Positions 43,216 through 52,649 of a stretch of DNA of 64,000 bases are shown piece by piece. The first letter of the stretch is position 1. The number at the start of each line of letters is the position of its first letter. The notes under the pieces were generated by a model. The model did no database searches and was not told the DNA's origin. It was given only the letters and a program-made list of their open reading frames with translations. The stretch is taken from contig DATKPC010000114.1 in the NCBI GenBank assembly GCA_035524275.1, forward strand, positions 20,794-84,793, read 5' to 3'. The translations under genes and the position numbers were made by a program. The DNA is from DATKPC01 sp035524275 (GTDB taxonomy: Bacteria; Pseudomonadota; Gammaproteobacteria; Burkholderiales; Burkholderiaceae_F).

Positions 43216-44205
43216 ATGAACGGCTCGCCGGGCGCCGTGCCTGCCGACTACGTCGCGCCCTGGTGGCTCCCCGGCGGTCACGCGCAGACGATCTACGCCG
43301 CGACGCTGGCGCCGCGCGCTGCGGTCGCCTACCGGCGGGAACGCTGGGACACCCCCGACGGCGACTTCATCGACGTCGATTTCACGACATCCGCGGCGGC
43401 GGCGGATGCGCCGGTGCTGGCGCTCTTCCATGGCCTCGAAGGGAGCTCGAGCAGCCCCTACGCGCGGGCGCTGATGGCCTGCGCGGAGCAGCTCGGCTGG
43501 CGCGGCCTCGTCGCGCACTTCCGCGGCTGCTCCGGCGAGCCGAATCGCCTGCCGCGCGCCTACCACTCCGGGGACGCGCAGGAGATCGACTGGATCCTGC
43601 GTCGGGTGCAACGCGCCTGGCCGGCCGCGCGCCTGTTCGCCGTCGGCATCTCGCTCGGCGGCAATGCGTTGTCGAAATGGCTCGGCGAGCGCGGCAGCGA
43701 AGCGCACTTCGTCTGCGCGGCGGCGGCCGTCGGCGCGCCGCTCGACCTGGCGGCCGGCGGCGCGGCGCTCGGGCGCGGGTTCAACCGCCTCTACACGCGG
43801 CACTTCCTCGCGACGCTGAAGCGCAAGGCGCTTGAGAAGTGCGACCGTTTTCCACGACTGCTGGACGACACGCGACGAGCGCGCATTGCACGCGCTCGAG
43901 ACCTGCACGACTTCGACGACGCGTTCACCGCGCCGCTGCACGGTTATCGGGATGCCGACGACTACTGGTCGCGCGCCGCGGCGCGCCCGGGGTTGCGCGA
44001 CGTCGCGGTGCCGCTGCTGGTCATCAACGCGCTCAACGATCCGTTCGTGCCGGCCGCCAGCCTGCCGCGTCGATGCGAGGTTTCGGCCTCGGTGACGCTC
44101 GAATACCCCCGCGAGGGCGGCCACATCGGGTTTACCGTCGGACCGTTCCCGGGGAACCCGCAGTACTTGCCGCGGCGAATCGCGCGCTTCCTGGCGCAGG
44201 GATAG
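43216..44205 (+). CDS. YheT-family alpha/beta hydrolase
   Basis: 329-residue hydrolase of the YheT/ABHD1-3 group. It begins YVAPWWLPGGHAQTIYAA, has FRGCSGEPNRLPRAYHSGD, the nucleophile elbow GISLGGNALSKWLGE, and the late acid and histidine in NALNDPFVPA and GGHIGFTVG. These are probable carboxylesterases or lipases acting on lipids; substrate unknown. It lies 78 bp after the SnoaL-like gene. Confidence 0.92.
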   Translation: MNGSPGAVPADYVAPWWLPGGHAQTIYAATLAPRAAVAYRRERWDTPDGDFIDVDFTTSAAAADAPVLALFHGLEGSSSSPYARALMACAEQLGWRGLVAHFRGCSGEPNRLPRAYHSGDAQEIDWILRRVQRAWPAARLFAVGISLGGNALSKWLGERGSEAHFVCAAAAVGAPLDLAAGGAALGRGFNRLYTRHFLATLKRKALEKCDRFPRLLDDTRRARIARARDLHDFDDAFTAPLHGYRDADDYWSRAAARPGLRDVAVPLLVINALNDPFVPAASLPRRCEVSASVTLEYPREGGHIGFTVGPFPGNPQYLPRRIARFLAQG

Positions 44206-44344
44206 GCTCGCCGGCTACCCGCCGACGGGAAGTTCTCCCGATTAGGGTGGTCGAACGCGCGGATCTCTCGCATTCGCCGCGATGGTGCATTCCTATCATT
44301 TCAGGTCGTGCCGGCATTCGTCCGGCGATACAGGCCTTCGTTCC

Positions 44345-46270
44345 ATGACTCGATGGATTTCGAACCTCAGGTTCTGGCAGAAATTCGCGCTGATCGGCGC
44401 GCTGGCGCTGTTCATGGTCGCGGTGCCGGCGACGCTGGTGCTGCGGACGGCGTTCGGCGACCTCGCGACCGCGCGCGACGAGGCGGCGGGCATGCGCCCG
44501 GCCGGCGACGTGCTCGAGCTGATTCGGCTGTCGCAGCAGCATCGCGGGCTGGCGGCAATCTACCTCGCCTCGGGCGACAACGCGGCGGCGCCCCGGCAGG
44601 AAAGGAAGGAAGCGGTCGACCGCGCGTTCGACACGCTGATGCGCTCGCTGCCGGCGCTCGGGAACGACGCGCTGACGAGCCGTGCGTCCGGAATCCAGCG
44701 CCAGTGGCAGGACCTCGCCAAGGCCGTGGAGTCGAAGGGGATCGATGGCGCCGCGAGCAGCGGGCGTCACACCGCGATGATCGCGGACGAACTGAAACTG
44801 CTGGCGCAGATCAGCGACGTGTCGACGCTCGCGTTGGATCCGGAACCGGGCACGTACTACCTGATTGTCGCGGTCTTCGACTATCTTCCGCACCTGACCG
44901 AGAGCCTGGGGCAGGCGCGCGCTCTCGGCGCGCTCCTCCTCGGCCGCGGGGATGCCAGCGCCGCGGAACGCGAGCGGCTTGATTCGCGCGGCGATCTCGC
45001 CCGGCTGTACCTGGACAACGCTCGCACGACGCTGGAAAAGGCCGGGACTGCCGACGCCGAACTCGATGCGCTGCTGCGCAAGCCCGTCGCGACGGCGTCC
45101 GACGCGGCGGCAGCCGCGTTGGCGCTGATCGAGCACCAGATCGCGCATGCCGATCACCTGACGCTCGCCCCGGCCAGCTACTTCGCGTCGATGACGCAGG
45201 CCATCGACGCGCAGTTCGACCTCGTGCGGGCCGCGTTCACCGTGCTCGACGCGAAGCTCGCCGGGCGCGTCGCCGTGCGGCAAAGGGAAATCGCGGCAAT
45301 CGTCGCGATCATTATCGCCAGCGGGCTGCTGGCCGCATGGATCGGCGTCGTCGTCGCGCGGACGACGACGCGCTCGATCGCGCAGGCGCTGCGCCTCGCG
45401 CAGACCGTCGCCGCGGGCGACCTGCGCTCGCGCGTGAGCGTCGACAGTACCGACGAGGCCGGCCAGATGCTCGCGGCGCTGCAGGCGATGAACGACAGCC
45501 TGGCCGGTCTGGTCGGGCGCGTGCGCAAGGGCGCCGACAGCATCGCCACCGGGTCATCGGAAATCGCGGCCGGTGCCGCGGACCTGAGCGCGCGAACCGA
45601 GGAGCAGGCGAGCAGCCTCGAGCAGACGTCCGCGACGATGGCCGCATTCAACCGGACGCTGCACGACAGCTCCGACGCCGCCTCGCGCGCCAGCCAGCTC
45701 GCGGTCGCCGCATCCGGCGCCGCCGAGCGCGGCGGCAGCGTCGTCGCGCAGGTGGTCGTGACGATGCAGGACATCACGGCCGCGAGCCGGAAGATCGCCG
45801 AGATCATCTCGGTGATCGACGGCATCGCGTTCCAGACCAACATCCTCGCGTTGAACGCCGCGGTCGAGGCGGCGCGCGCGGGCGAGCAGGGACGCGGGTT
45901 CGCGGTCGTCGCGAGCGAGGTGCGCAGCCTCGCCCAGCGTTCGGCGCAGGCGGCGCGCGAAATCAAGACGCTGATCGACTCGTCGGTCGCGAAGGTCGCC
46001 GACGGCGGCCGGCTCGTCGGCGATGCCGGGGCGGCGATGGACCAGATCGTGGAGCATGTCAGGCGCGTGACCGACCTCATCGCGGAGATCGCCGCGGCGA
46101 GCACCGAGCAGAGCACCGGAATCGCGCAGGTGAGCGCCGCGGTCGCGCAGATGGACCGCGTGACGCAGCAGAACGCGGCGCTGGTCGAGGAGTCGGCGGC
46201 TGCGGCCTCCAGCCTGAAGGACCAGGGCGGCGACCTGGCGCATGCCGTCTCGTCGTTCGTCCTGGACTGA
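44345..46270 (+). CDS. Methyl-accepting chemotaxis protein
   Basis: 641-residue inner-membrane chemoreceptor. TM1 is near 14-36 (FALIGALALFMVAVPATLVL), a large helical periplasmic sensor extends to about 312 with the unusual LIRLSQQHRGLAAIYLASGD, TM2 is near 317-338 (AAIVAIIIASGLLAAWIGVV), then HAMP and the signalling domain with tip EIISVIDGIAFQTNILALNA and AARAGEQGRGFAVVASEVRS. The protein ends SSFVLD without a CheR-binding pentapeptide. Ligand unknown. ATG 44345 places TM1 correctly; an upstream ATG at 44282 adds 21 implausible residues. Confidence 0.93.
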   Translation: MTRWISNLRFWQKFALIGALALFMVAVPATLVLRTAFGDLATARDEAAGMRPAGDVLELIRLSQQHRGLAAIYLASGDNAAAPRQERKEAVDRAFDTLMRSLPALGNDALTSRASGIQRQWQDLAKAVESKGIDGAASSGRHTAMIADELKLLAQISDVSTLALDPEPGTYYLIVAVFDYLPHLTESLGQARALGALLLGRGDASAAERERLDSRGDLARLYLDNARTTLEKAGTADAELDALLRKPVATASDAAAAALALIEHQIAHADHLTLAPASYFASMTQAIDAQFDLVRAAFTVLDAKLAGRVAVRQREIAAIVAIIIASGLLAAWIGVVVARTTTRSIAQALRLAQTVAAGDLRSRVSVDSTDEAGQMLAALQAMNDSLAGLVGRVRKGADSIATGSSEIAAGAADLSARTEEQASSLEQTSATMAAFNRTLHDSSDAASRASQLAVAASGAAERGGSVVAQVVVTMQDITAASRKIAEIISVIDGIAFQTNILALNAAVEAARAGEQGRGFAVVASEVRSLAQRSAQAAREIKTLIDSSVAKVADGGRLVGDAGAAMDQIVEHVRRVTDLIAEIAAASTEQSTGIAQVSAAVAQMDRVTQQNAALVEESAAAASSLKDQGGDLAHAVSSFVLD

Positions 46271-46333
46271 CGCGCGACGGTCGTGCCACGGCAGGCGCCG
46301 GCGCGCGGATCGCCGGCGCTAAGATGCCTCGGC

Positions 46334-46897
46334 ATGGACCCTGAAGTGCTCGCCGCGATGGCGCGCTGGCCCGACGTTCCGGACGTCTACGGCTGGCTCG
46401 CGCTGGACGGCCGTGGCAACTGGCTGCTGCGCGGCGAGCCGATCGGCAATGCGTCGATCCGCGCCTTCATCGGCCGCAACTATGCGGCGGATGCCTCCGG
46501 TCGCTGGTACCTGCAGAACGGCCCGCAGCGCGTCTTCGTGCGCCTTGCCGCCGCGCCGTGGATCTGCCGCTTCGACGGCGACCGCATCGTCGCGCACGAT
46601 GGGCGCCGCATCGCGGCGTTGCGCCGCGCGCTGCTCGACGACGACGGGCGGCTGTGGCTCGACACCGACATCGGACCGGCGATCGTCGACGACCGCGACG
46701 GCGCGCTCGTCCTCGAGCGCATCGTCGACGGCGGCGGAGCGCCGCTCGGCGTCGAGGCGATCGAGGCGTGGCTGCGCGGCGAGCGGACTGCGTGGCTGCG
46801 GAGCGGCAGCGGCGGCATGCCCGTCGCGATCGGGCGCCGGCCGCGGGCCGAGATCCCGCGCGCGCTGGCGTTCGAGCCGGATCCGCGGCCTGCGTGA
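46334..46897 (+). CDS. DUF2946-like conserved protein
   Basis: 187-residue soluble protein without signal or membrane segment. The blocks MARWPDVPDVYGWLALDGRG, FIGRNYAADASGRWYLQNGP and QRVFVRLAAAPWICRFD resemble a betaproteobacterial family usually labelled DUF2946; I recall this by pattern only. No function is known. ATG 46334 gives MDPEVLAAMARW. It converges on bepA with an 11-bp gap. Confidence 0.7.
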   Translation: MDPEVLAAMARWPDVPDVYGWLALDGRGNWLLRGEPIGNASIRAFIGRNYAADASGRWYLQNGPQRVFVRLAAAPWICRFDGDRIVAHDGRRIAALRRALLDDDGRLWLDTDIGPAIVDDRDGALVLERIVDGGGAPLGVEAIEAWLRGERTAWLRSGSGGMPVAIGRRPRAEIPRALAFEPDPRPA

Positions 46898-46908
46898 CGC
46901 GGGCGCGC

Positions 46909-48465
46909 TCAGCGCATCGCGTCCGGGTCCCCGCTCTTCCGGGCGTCCTTGATCTGCTGCTGCAGTTCGTGCAGGCGCGCATCGACCTCCGACATGACGT
47001 AGAAGTCGCCGTCGCCGGCGCGGCGGGCGAGCTGCAGCTGCTCGACGGCGGCCCGCCGCGACCCGAGCAGCAGGTAGGCCTCGGCGATCGCCTGGTGCTG
47101 CAGCGTGTGCTTGTTGAGCGCCTCGTAGCTGCGCGCGAGCAGCTCGAAGTAGAGCGAATCGCTGTGCGTGAGGCCGAGTTCGTCGTGCAGGTAGGCAATC
47201 GCCTTGTCGTGCTGGCCGGACTGCTGCAGGAGGTCCGTGTACGCGATCGCGACGAGGCGCGAGACCGGATAGTGGACCGTGGCCTCGGCGGCGGCGCGCA
47301 ATGCGGCGGCCCGCTCGTCCGCGTTGCGCGCGGCTGCGTACTGCGATTCGAAGACGACCTTGTCGAGCAGCGCCGACGGCTCGCGCGTCAGCGCGCGCGC
47401 CGCCTGCGCGGCATCGCGGGCGAGCTGCGGCTGCTTGAGCCGCAGCGCCGCGACGGCGCGGCCGTACTGCGCCGCGACCTCCGAGGCCGCCGTGTGGTTG
47501 CGCAGCTGCTCGTCGAAGTACGCCATCGCGTCGCGCGCGCCCTGCTGCGAATCGTCCTGCAGCACGCGTAGCCGGGCACGGACGAGATGGAAGTCGAGGC
47601 TGTCGGCATGCTGGTGCACCCGCGTGTGGCGCACCCGGTCCTCGATGTCCGCGATGCGCTCGACCGTCAAGGGGTGCGTCTGCAGGTACGCCGGGGCGGC
47701 GCTCGCGTAGATCCGCGTGCCCTGCTGCATCCGCGTGAAGAAGGCGACCATGGCGCGGGCGTCGAAGCCCGCGTTGACGAGCGTCTGGAATCCGACCCGA
47801 TCGGCTTCGCGCTCCGCATCGCGCGAAAAGTTGAGTTGCCGCTGGATCGCCGCGGCCTGGCCCACCATCAGCGCGGCCTCGGTCGCCTGGCCGGATCCGC
47901 CGCGCGCCGCCAGCAGCGCGAGCAGCAGGGACCCGAGGGCGATGGCGGTCGTTTCCTTCTGCTTGGCGAGCATCCGCGCGATGTGGCGCTGCTGCACGTG
48001 GCCGATCTCGTGCCCGAGCACCGAGGCGAGCTCGGATTCGTTCTGCGCCAGGAGGATCAGGCCGGTATGCGCGGCGACGAACCCGCCGGGCAGCGCGAAC
48101 GCGTTGATCATCGGGTCGCGCATCAGGAAGAACTGGAAATCGATCTGTCGCGCCGGGCTGGCCGCGACCAGCTGGTAGCCGAGGTTGTTGAGGTATTCGG
48201 TCGCGTCCGGATCGTCGAGGTAGGTGGGCTCCTGCCGGATCTCGCGCATCGCCTCCTCGCCGAGCTTGCGCTCCTCGAGCGGCGACAGTTCCTCGCCGCC
48301 GGCCTCGCCGAGCGTCGGCAGCGAATCGCTCGGCACGTCGGCGCGCGTCGCCGGCGCTCCGGCCAGCGCCGCGCACAGCGCGCCGACGAGCGCGCGCCGC
48401 CGCAACGGCGCACGCGCCTGCCGCGCGGGCGCGGGCTGCGGATCGGCGGGAACGGGTTTTTTCAT
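46909..48465 (-). CDS. bepA: BepA-like M48 metalloprotease with TPR domain
   Basis: 518-residue periplasmic protease/chaperone that checks outer-membrane protein assembly (LptD, BamA) in E. coli. A signal peptide ends near ATRA|D43. The zinc motif HEIGH is at 152-156 with the third ligand in RDAEREADRVG, and a C-terminal half of TPR helices follows to the end. ATG 48465 (MKKPVPADP) was chosen over a TTG two codons upstream. Divergent from moaC. Confidence 0.92.
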   Translation of the reverse strand: MKKPVPADPQPAPARQARAPLRRRALVGALCAALAGAPATRADVPSDSLPTLGEAGGEELSPLEERKLGEEAMREIRQEPTYLDDPDATEYLNNLGYQLVAASPARQIDFQFFLMRDPMINAFALPGGFVAAHTGLILLAQNESELASVLGHEIGHVQQRHIARMLAKQKETTAIALGSLLLALLAARGGSGQATEAALMVGQAAAIQRQLNFSRDAEREADRVGFQTLVNAGFDARAMVAFFTRMQQGTRIYASAAPAYLQTHPLTVERIADIEDRVRHTRVHQHADSLDFHLVRARLRVLQDDSQQGARDAMAYFDEQLRNHTAASEVAAQYGRAVAALRLKQPQLARDAAQAARALTREPSALLDKVVFESQYAAARNADERAAALRAAAEATVHYPVSRLVAIAYTDLLQQSGQHDKAIAYLHDELGLTHSDSLYFELLARSYEALNKHTLQHQAIAEAYLLLGSRRAAVEQLQLARRAGDGDFYVMSEVDARLHELQQQIKDARKSGDPDAMR

Positions 48466-48611
48466 GGGCAAGCGGCCGGCGCCGGCGCGCCAAGGCAGGG
48501 CGGTCGCCGGACGATTTCTATGATATTCCGTCCCCGCGGAGCCCCCGGCAGCCGCGCGGAGCGTGGACGTAATAAAGTGCTACATATCGTTTCGATGCAG
48601 GCGATCGCGCG

Positions 48612-49103
48612 ATGAGCGAGTTCAACCATTTCGATGCGGCGGGCAAGGCCCACATGGTCGACGTCGGCGAGAAGTCGGAGACGCACCGCGTCGCGGTCGC
48701 GACTGGCCGGATCACGATGCTTCCGGCCACCGCGGCGATGATTGCGGCGGGCGCCGCCGGCAAGGGCGACGTCATCGGCGTGGCCCGCGTCGCGGCGATC
48801 CAGGGCGCGAAACGCACGGCCGACCTCGTTCCGCTGTGCCACCCGCTGGCGCTGACGCGCGTCGCGGTCGATTTCGCCATCGACGCGGTCGCGGGCGCCG
48901 TCGCCTGCACGGCAACCGTCGAGACGCGCGGCCGGACCGGCGTCGAGATGGAGGCGCTGACCGCGGTGCAGGTCGGCCTGCTGACCGTCTACGACATGTG
49001 CAAGGCCGTCGATCGCGCGATGGTGATCGATGGCGTGAGGCTGCTGGAGAAGCACGGCGGACGAAGCGGAAGCTACGTGGCGCGCAGCGGCGCGGCCGCT
49101 TGA
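48612..49103 (+). CDS. moaC: MoaC, cyclic pyranopterin monophosphate synthase
   Basis: Molybdenum-cofactor enzyme that, after MoaA, forms cyclic pyranopterin monophosphate. 163 residues, usual size; FNHFDAAGKAHMVDVGEKSE, the active-site TADLVPLCHPL and VYDMCKAVDRAMVIDGVRLL are intact. The gene stands alone here, without other moa genes. The 146 bp shared with bepA contains no recognisable Moco riboswitch. Confidence 0.97.
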   Translation: MSEFNHFDAAGKAHMVDVGEKSETHRVAVATGRITMLPATAAMIAAGAAGKGDVIGVARVAAIQGAKRTADLVPLCHPLALTRVAVDFAIDAVAGAVACTATVETRGRTGVEMEALTAVQVGLLTVYDMCKAVDRAMVIDGVRLLEKHGGRSGSYVARSGAAA

Positions 49104-49134
49104 ATCGGCGCCGCGCGGCGCCGGGGGCGGGGGC

Positions 49135-49758
49135 CTAGCGGGGCGGCGCCGTATCGATGAAGCTCTGGCGTGCGCCCAGCTTGTCGACGTGCCGGGCAAG
49201 CGCCGGGTGGTCGGCGCGCCAGGCGGATTCCGGAAACCTGAAATCGAGATAGGCCAGCGCGCAGCCCACGGCGATATCGGCCAGCGAGCAGCCGTTGCCG
49301 ACGTACCAGGTTCGTTCGCCGAGCCCGCGCGCCATGGCTTCGATCGCGGCGCCGACCTTGGCTTCCTGCCGCGCGACCCAGGCGCCCGACTGTTGCGCCG
49401 GCGTGCGCTGCGTCCGCTCGAGGCGCAGCAGCACGGCCGCGTCCAGCAGTCCGTCGGCGAGCGCCTCCCAGGTCCTGACCTCGACGCGTTCGCGGCCGCC
49501 CGCCGGAATGAGGCGCGCCACCGGCGTCAGCGTGTCGAGGAATTCGACGATCACCCGCGAATCGTAGACGGCCGTGCCGTCCTCGAGGATCAGGCAAGGC
49601 ACCTTCCCGAGCGGATTGAACGATTGGATCCGCGTCGCCGCCGACCACACGTCCTCGTTGTCGACCTGGCACTCGATCCGCTTCTCGGCCATCACGATCC
49701 GCACCTTGCGGGCGTAGGGGCTGGTTGGAGCCGATATCAGGCGCAGGTTCTTCGACAC
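49135..49758 (-). CDS. Glutathione S-transferase family protein
   Basis: 207-residue cytosolic transferase-like protein. The thioredoxin-like N-domain opens RLISAPTSPYARKVRIVMAE and contains the cis-Pro loop GKVPCLILEDGTAVYDSRVI; the C-domain is helical, with CSLADIAVGCALAYLDFRFP. Likely glutathione-dependent, substrate unknown. It converges on moaC and is divergent from purB with 154 bp between starts. Confidence 0.92.
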   Translation of the reverse strand: MSKNLRLISAPTSPYARKVRIVMAEKRIECQVDNEDVWSAATRIQSFNPLGKVPCLILEDGTAVYDSRVIVEFLDTLTPVARLIPAGGRERVEVRTWEALADGLLDAAVLLRLERTQRTPAQQSGAWVARQEAKVGAAIEAMARGLGERTWYVGNGCSLADIAVGCALAYLDFRFPESAWRADHPALARHVDKLGARQSFIDTAPPR

Positions 49759-49912
49759 GTCGAGGCTTGCGAACGCAGGAAGCCCAGTATATCAACGCGT
49801 TCGCCGCCCGCCAGCGATCGGGGCCGCGGATCGTCGATGCTAGACTCGTTCGCGATGACAAGGTCGTTCCGGCCGGTCCGGCCGACCCGACCGATCCGCA
49901 AGGTCCCGCGTC

Positions 49913-51340
49913 GTGTCCGCTACCCCGTCTTCCTCGCCATCTGCTGTCGCGTCGTCGGCCGCGCCCGTCGCCGAGGCGTTGCCGCTCTCGGAACTCACCG
50001 CGCTTTCGCCGCTCGACGGCCGCTACGGTCACCAGGTTGCGGCGCTGCGGTCGATCTTCTCCGAGTTCGCGTTCATGCGCGCCCGCGTGCGTGTCGAGAT
50101 CGAATGGCTCGTCGCGCTGGCCACGCTCGGCCTGCCGCAGCTGCCCCCGTTTCCGACCGACACGGTGAGCGCGCTTCGCGCGCTGGTCGACGGATTCAGC
50201 CTCCCGGATTGCGAGCGCATCAAGGCGATCGAGGCGCGCACGAACCACGACGTCAAGGCCGTCGAATATTGGCTCAAGGAAAAGGGCGGCTCGCTGCCCG
50301 GTGTCGTGGCCTCGCTGGAATTCATCCACTTTGCCTGCACGTCCGAGGACATCAACAACGTCGCGCACGCGTTGATGCTGCGCGACGGCCGCGGCGTCGT
50401 GCGCGACGCGCTGGCCTCGATCCATGCCGCGCTGCGCGATGCGGCGCACGCGCACGCCGACGTGCCGATGCTGGCGCGCACGCATGGCCAGCCGGCGACG
50501 CCGACGACCGTCGGCAAGGAATTCGCCAACTTCGCGGCGCGCCTGCAGGCGGCGATCGCGGCGCTGGACGCGGTGCCGCTGCGCGCCAAGCTCAACGGCG
50601 CGGTGGGCAACTACAACGCGCACCGGGTGAGCTGCCCGGAGGTCGACTGGGAGGCCCACGCGCGCGGCGTCGTCGGGCGTCTCGGCCTCGAGTTCAATCC
50701 GTATACGACGCAGATCGAGCCGCACGACTACATGGCGCAGCTGTTCGACGCCATCGTCCGCGCCAACGTCGTCCTCCTCGACTTCGACCGCGACGTCTGG
50801 GGCTACATCGCGCTCGGCTACTTCCGCCAGAAGGCCGTGGCCGGCGAGGTCGGCTCCTCGACGATGCCGCACAAGGTCAACCCGATCGACTTCGAGAATT
50901 CCGAGGGCAACATCGGGCTCGCCAACGCGCTGCTGCAGCACCTGGCCGGCAAGCTGCCGGTTTCGCGCTGGCAGCGCGACCTCAGCGATTCCACGGTGCT
51001 GCGCAACCTCGGCGTGGCCTTCGGCTACTGCCTGGTGGCCTATCACGCGTGCCTGCGCGGGATGGCGAAGCTCGAGGTCGACGCCGCCGCGCTGGCAGCC
51101 GATCTGGACGGCGCCTGGGAGGTGCTCGCGGAGGCGGTGCAGACGGTGATGCGCCGCTACGCGGTACCGGAGCCCTACGAGAAGCTGAAGGCGCTGACGC
51201 GCGGCCGCGGAATCACGCGCGAAGACCTGCAGGCGTTCATCGCGACGCTGCCGATCCCGCCGCAGGCCCGCGACGACCTGCTGCGGCTGACCCCGGCAAC
51301 GTACATCGGCGCCGCGGCGGAACTGGCGCGGCGCTGCTGA
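49913..51340 (+). CDS. purB: Adenylosuccinate lyase
   Basis: 475-residue enzyme used twice in purine synthesis, cleaving SAICAR and adenylosuccinate. After about 25 Ser/Ala-rich residues the fold starts ELTALSPLDGRYG; the catalytic blocks CTSEDINNVAHA, MLARTHGQPATPTTVGKE and the signature loop GSSTMPHKVNPIDFENSEGN are intact. The start is GTG 49913 with AGG nine bases upstream; a later start cannot be ruled out for the low-complexity N-terminus. Convergent with secF. Confidence 0.96.
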   Translation: MSATPSSSPSAVASSAAPVAEALPLSELTALSPLDGRYGHQVAALRSIFSEFAFMRARVRVEIEWLVALATLGLPQLPPFPTDTVSALRALVDGFSLPDCERIKAIEARTNHDVKAVEYWLKEKGGSLPGVVASLEFIHFACTSEDINNVAHALMLRDGRGVVRDALASIHAALRDAAHAHADVPMLARTHGQPATPTTVGKEFANFAARLQAAIAALDAVPLRAKLNGAVGNYNAHRVSCPEVDWEAHARGVVGRLGLEFNPYTTQIEPHDYMAQLFDAIVRANVVLLDFDRDVWGYIALGYFRQKAVAGEVGSSTMPHKVNPIDFENSEGNIGLANALLQHLAGKLPVSRWQRDLSDSTVLRNLGVAFGYCLVAYHACLRGMAKLEVDAAALAADLDGAWEVLAEAVQTVMRRYAVPEPYEKLKALTRGRGITREDLQAFIATLPIPPQARDDLLRLTPATYIGAAAELARRC

Positions 51341-51361
51341 GCGCGGCGGGCCGGGCATCGA

Positions 51362-51492
51362 CCCTCTCCCCCCACCCCTCTCCCGCTCGCGCGGGCGAGG
51401 GGAGTCCAGGCGTCAGCCGTTGGGGCGATGTTTCAATTCTCGACGCCGGATCGCCCCTCTCCCGCGACGCGGGCGAGGGGTGGGGGAGAGGG
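51362..51492. repeat. Palindromic repeat, full two-arm copy C
   Basis: Two inverted arms (51362-51402 and 51454-51492) flank a 51-nt spacer sharing GGCGTC, TTGGGGCG and TCAATTCTCGACG with copy B at 21.5 kb. It occupies most of the gap between the convergent purB and secF genes and can form a very stable cruciform or bidirectional terminator. Confidence 0.85.
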
Positions 51493-51509
51493 CCGACGCA
51501 GCGCCGACC

Positions 51510-52571
51510 CTAGGGCACGACCTGCTGCTCGTCCTTGCGCACCGCTTTCACCAGGTCCTCGCGCTTGACCCCGAGGTAGCGCGCGATCGCCGCGGCGACG
51601 AACACCGACGAGTAGACGCCGAACAGGATCCCGATGGTCAGCGCCAGCGCGAAGTAGTGCAGCGCCGGGCCGCCGAAGATCAGCATCGACAGCGTCATCA
51701 TCAGCGTGCAGCCGTGCGTGATGATCGTGCGCGAGATCGTCGCCGTGATGGCGGAATCGATGACCTCGGTGACGGTCGCCTTGCGCATCGTGCGGAAGTG
51801 CTCCCGGACCCGGTCGAAGATGATCACGGATTCGTTGACCGAGTAGCCGAGGACGGCGAGCACCGCGGCGAGCACCGGGAGCGAGAACTCCCAGCGGAAG
51901 ATCGCGAACATCCCGATGACGAGCACGACGTCATGCAGGTTCGCGATGATCGCCGCGACCGAGAACTTCCACTCGAAACGCAGCGCGAGGTACGCCATGA
52001 TCCCGAGCGAAACCATCAGCAGCGCGAGCGCGCCGTCCTGCGCGAGCTCGGATCCGACCTGCGGGCCGACGAATTCGATGCGCCGCAGCTCGGTGCATTG
52101 GCCCGCCAGCTCCTTGGCCTGCTTCTGGTAGGACTCCGACGCCGCTGCGTCGCGCTGCGCCGCCGGCACGGCGGCAAGCTTCGCGTAGGCCTGGTGCAGG
52201 TCGGCGCACGCGGCCGCTTCGCCGGTCGCCGGCGCCGCGGTGAGGCCGGTGAAGATGATCTCCGCCTGCTGGCCGGAGGACAGGCCCGGCTTGGCCGGCA
52301 GCCGGATCAGCACGTCGTTGGCGGCGCCGAAGCTCTGGACCTGGAACTCACCCCATTTCTGCTTGTCGATCACGGCGCGGATCGCTTCGAGATTCGCCGC
52401 GTCGCGGTACGCGACTTCCATGACCGTGCCGCCGGTGAACTCGATCGACAGGTTCAGGCCGCGCAGGACGAGAAAGCCGACCGCGATCAGGAACGTGATC
52501 AGCGAGATCACGTTGAAGATCAGCGAATACCGCATGAACGGAATCGTGCGGCTGATGCGGAAGAATTCCAT
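51510..52571 (-). CDS. secF: SecF, protein translocase accessory subunit
   Basis: 353-residue, six-helix inner-membrane protein that with SecD uses proton motive force to pull secreted proteins into the periplasm. The N-terminal RGLNLSIEFTGGTVMEV and the C-terminal RND blocks ALRFEWKFSVAAIIANLHDV and GYSVNESVIIFDRVRE are characteristic. The periplasmic part is longer than in E. coli SecF through an Ala-rich insert (about 100-160). It follows secD by 78 bp. Confidence 0.97.
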   Translation of the reverse strand: MEFFRISRTIPFMRYSLIFNVISLITFLIAVGFLVLRGLNLSIEFTGGTVMEVAYRDAANLEAIRAVIDKQKWGEFQVQSFGAANDVLIRLPAKPGLSSGQQAEIIFTGLTAAPATGEAAACADLHQAYAKLAAVPAAQRDAAASESYQKQAKELAGQCTELRRIEFVGPQVGSELAQDGALALLMVSLGIMAYLALRFEWKFSVAAIIANLHDVVLVIGMFAIFRWEFSLPVLAAVLAVLGYSVNESVIIFDRVREHFRTMRKATVTEVIDSAITATISRTIITHGCTLMMTLSMLIFGGPALHYFALALTIGILFGVYSSVFVAAAIARYLGVKREDLVKAVRKDEQQVVP

Positions 52572-52649
52572 CGTGAAGCTCCAGTCGGTCGCGCGGCGGC
52601 CCGCTGCGTGGCGCCGCTACCGCGCGACGATCACCCGGTCAAGCGCTCG

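Noticed and set aside
48466..48611. Possible Moco riboswitch before moaC
   Set aside because: The 146-bp interval is too short and shows none of the expected paired elements; no other riboswitch was recognised in the window.
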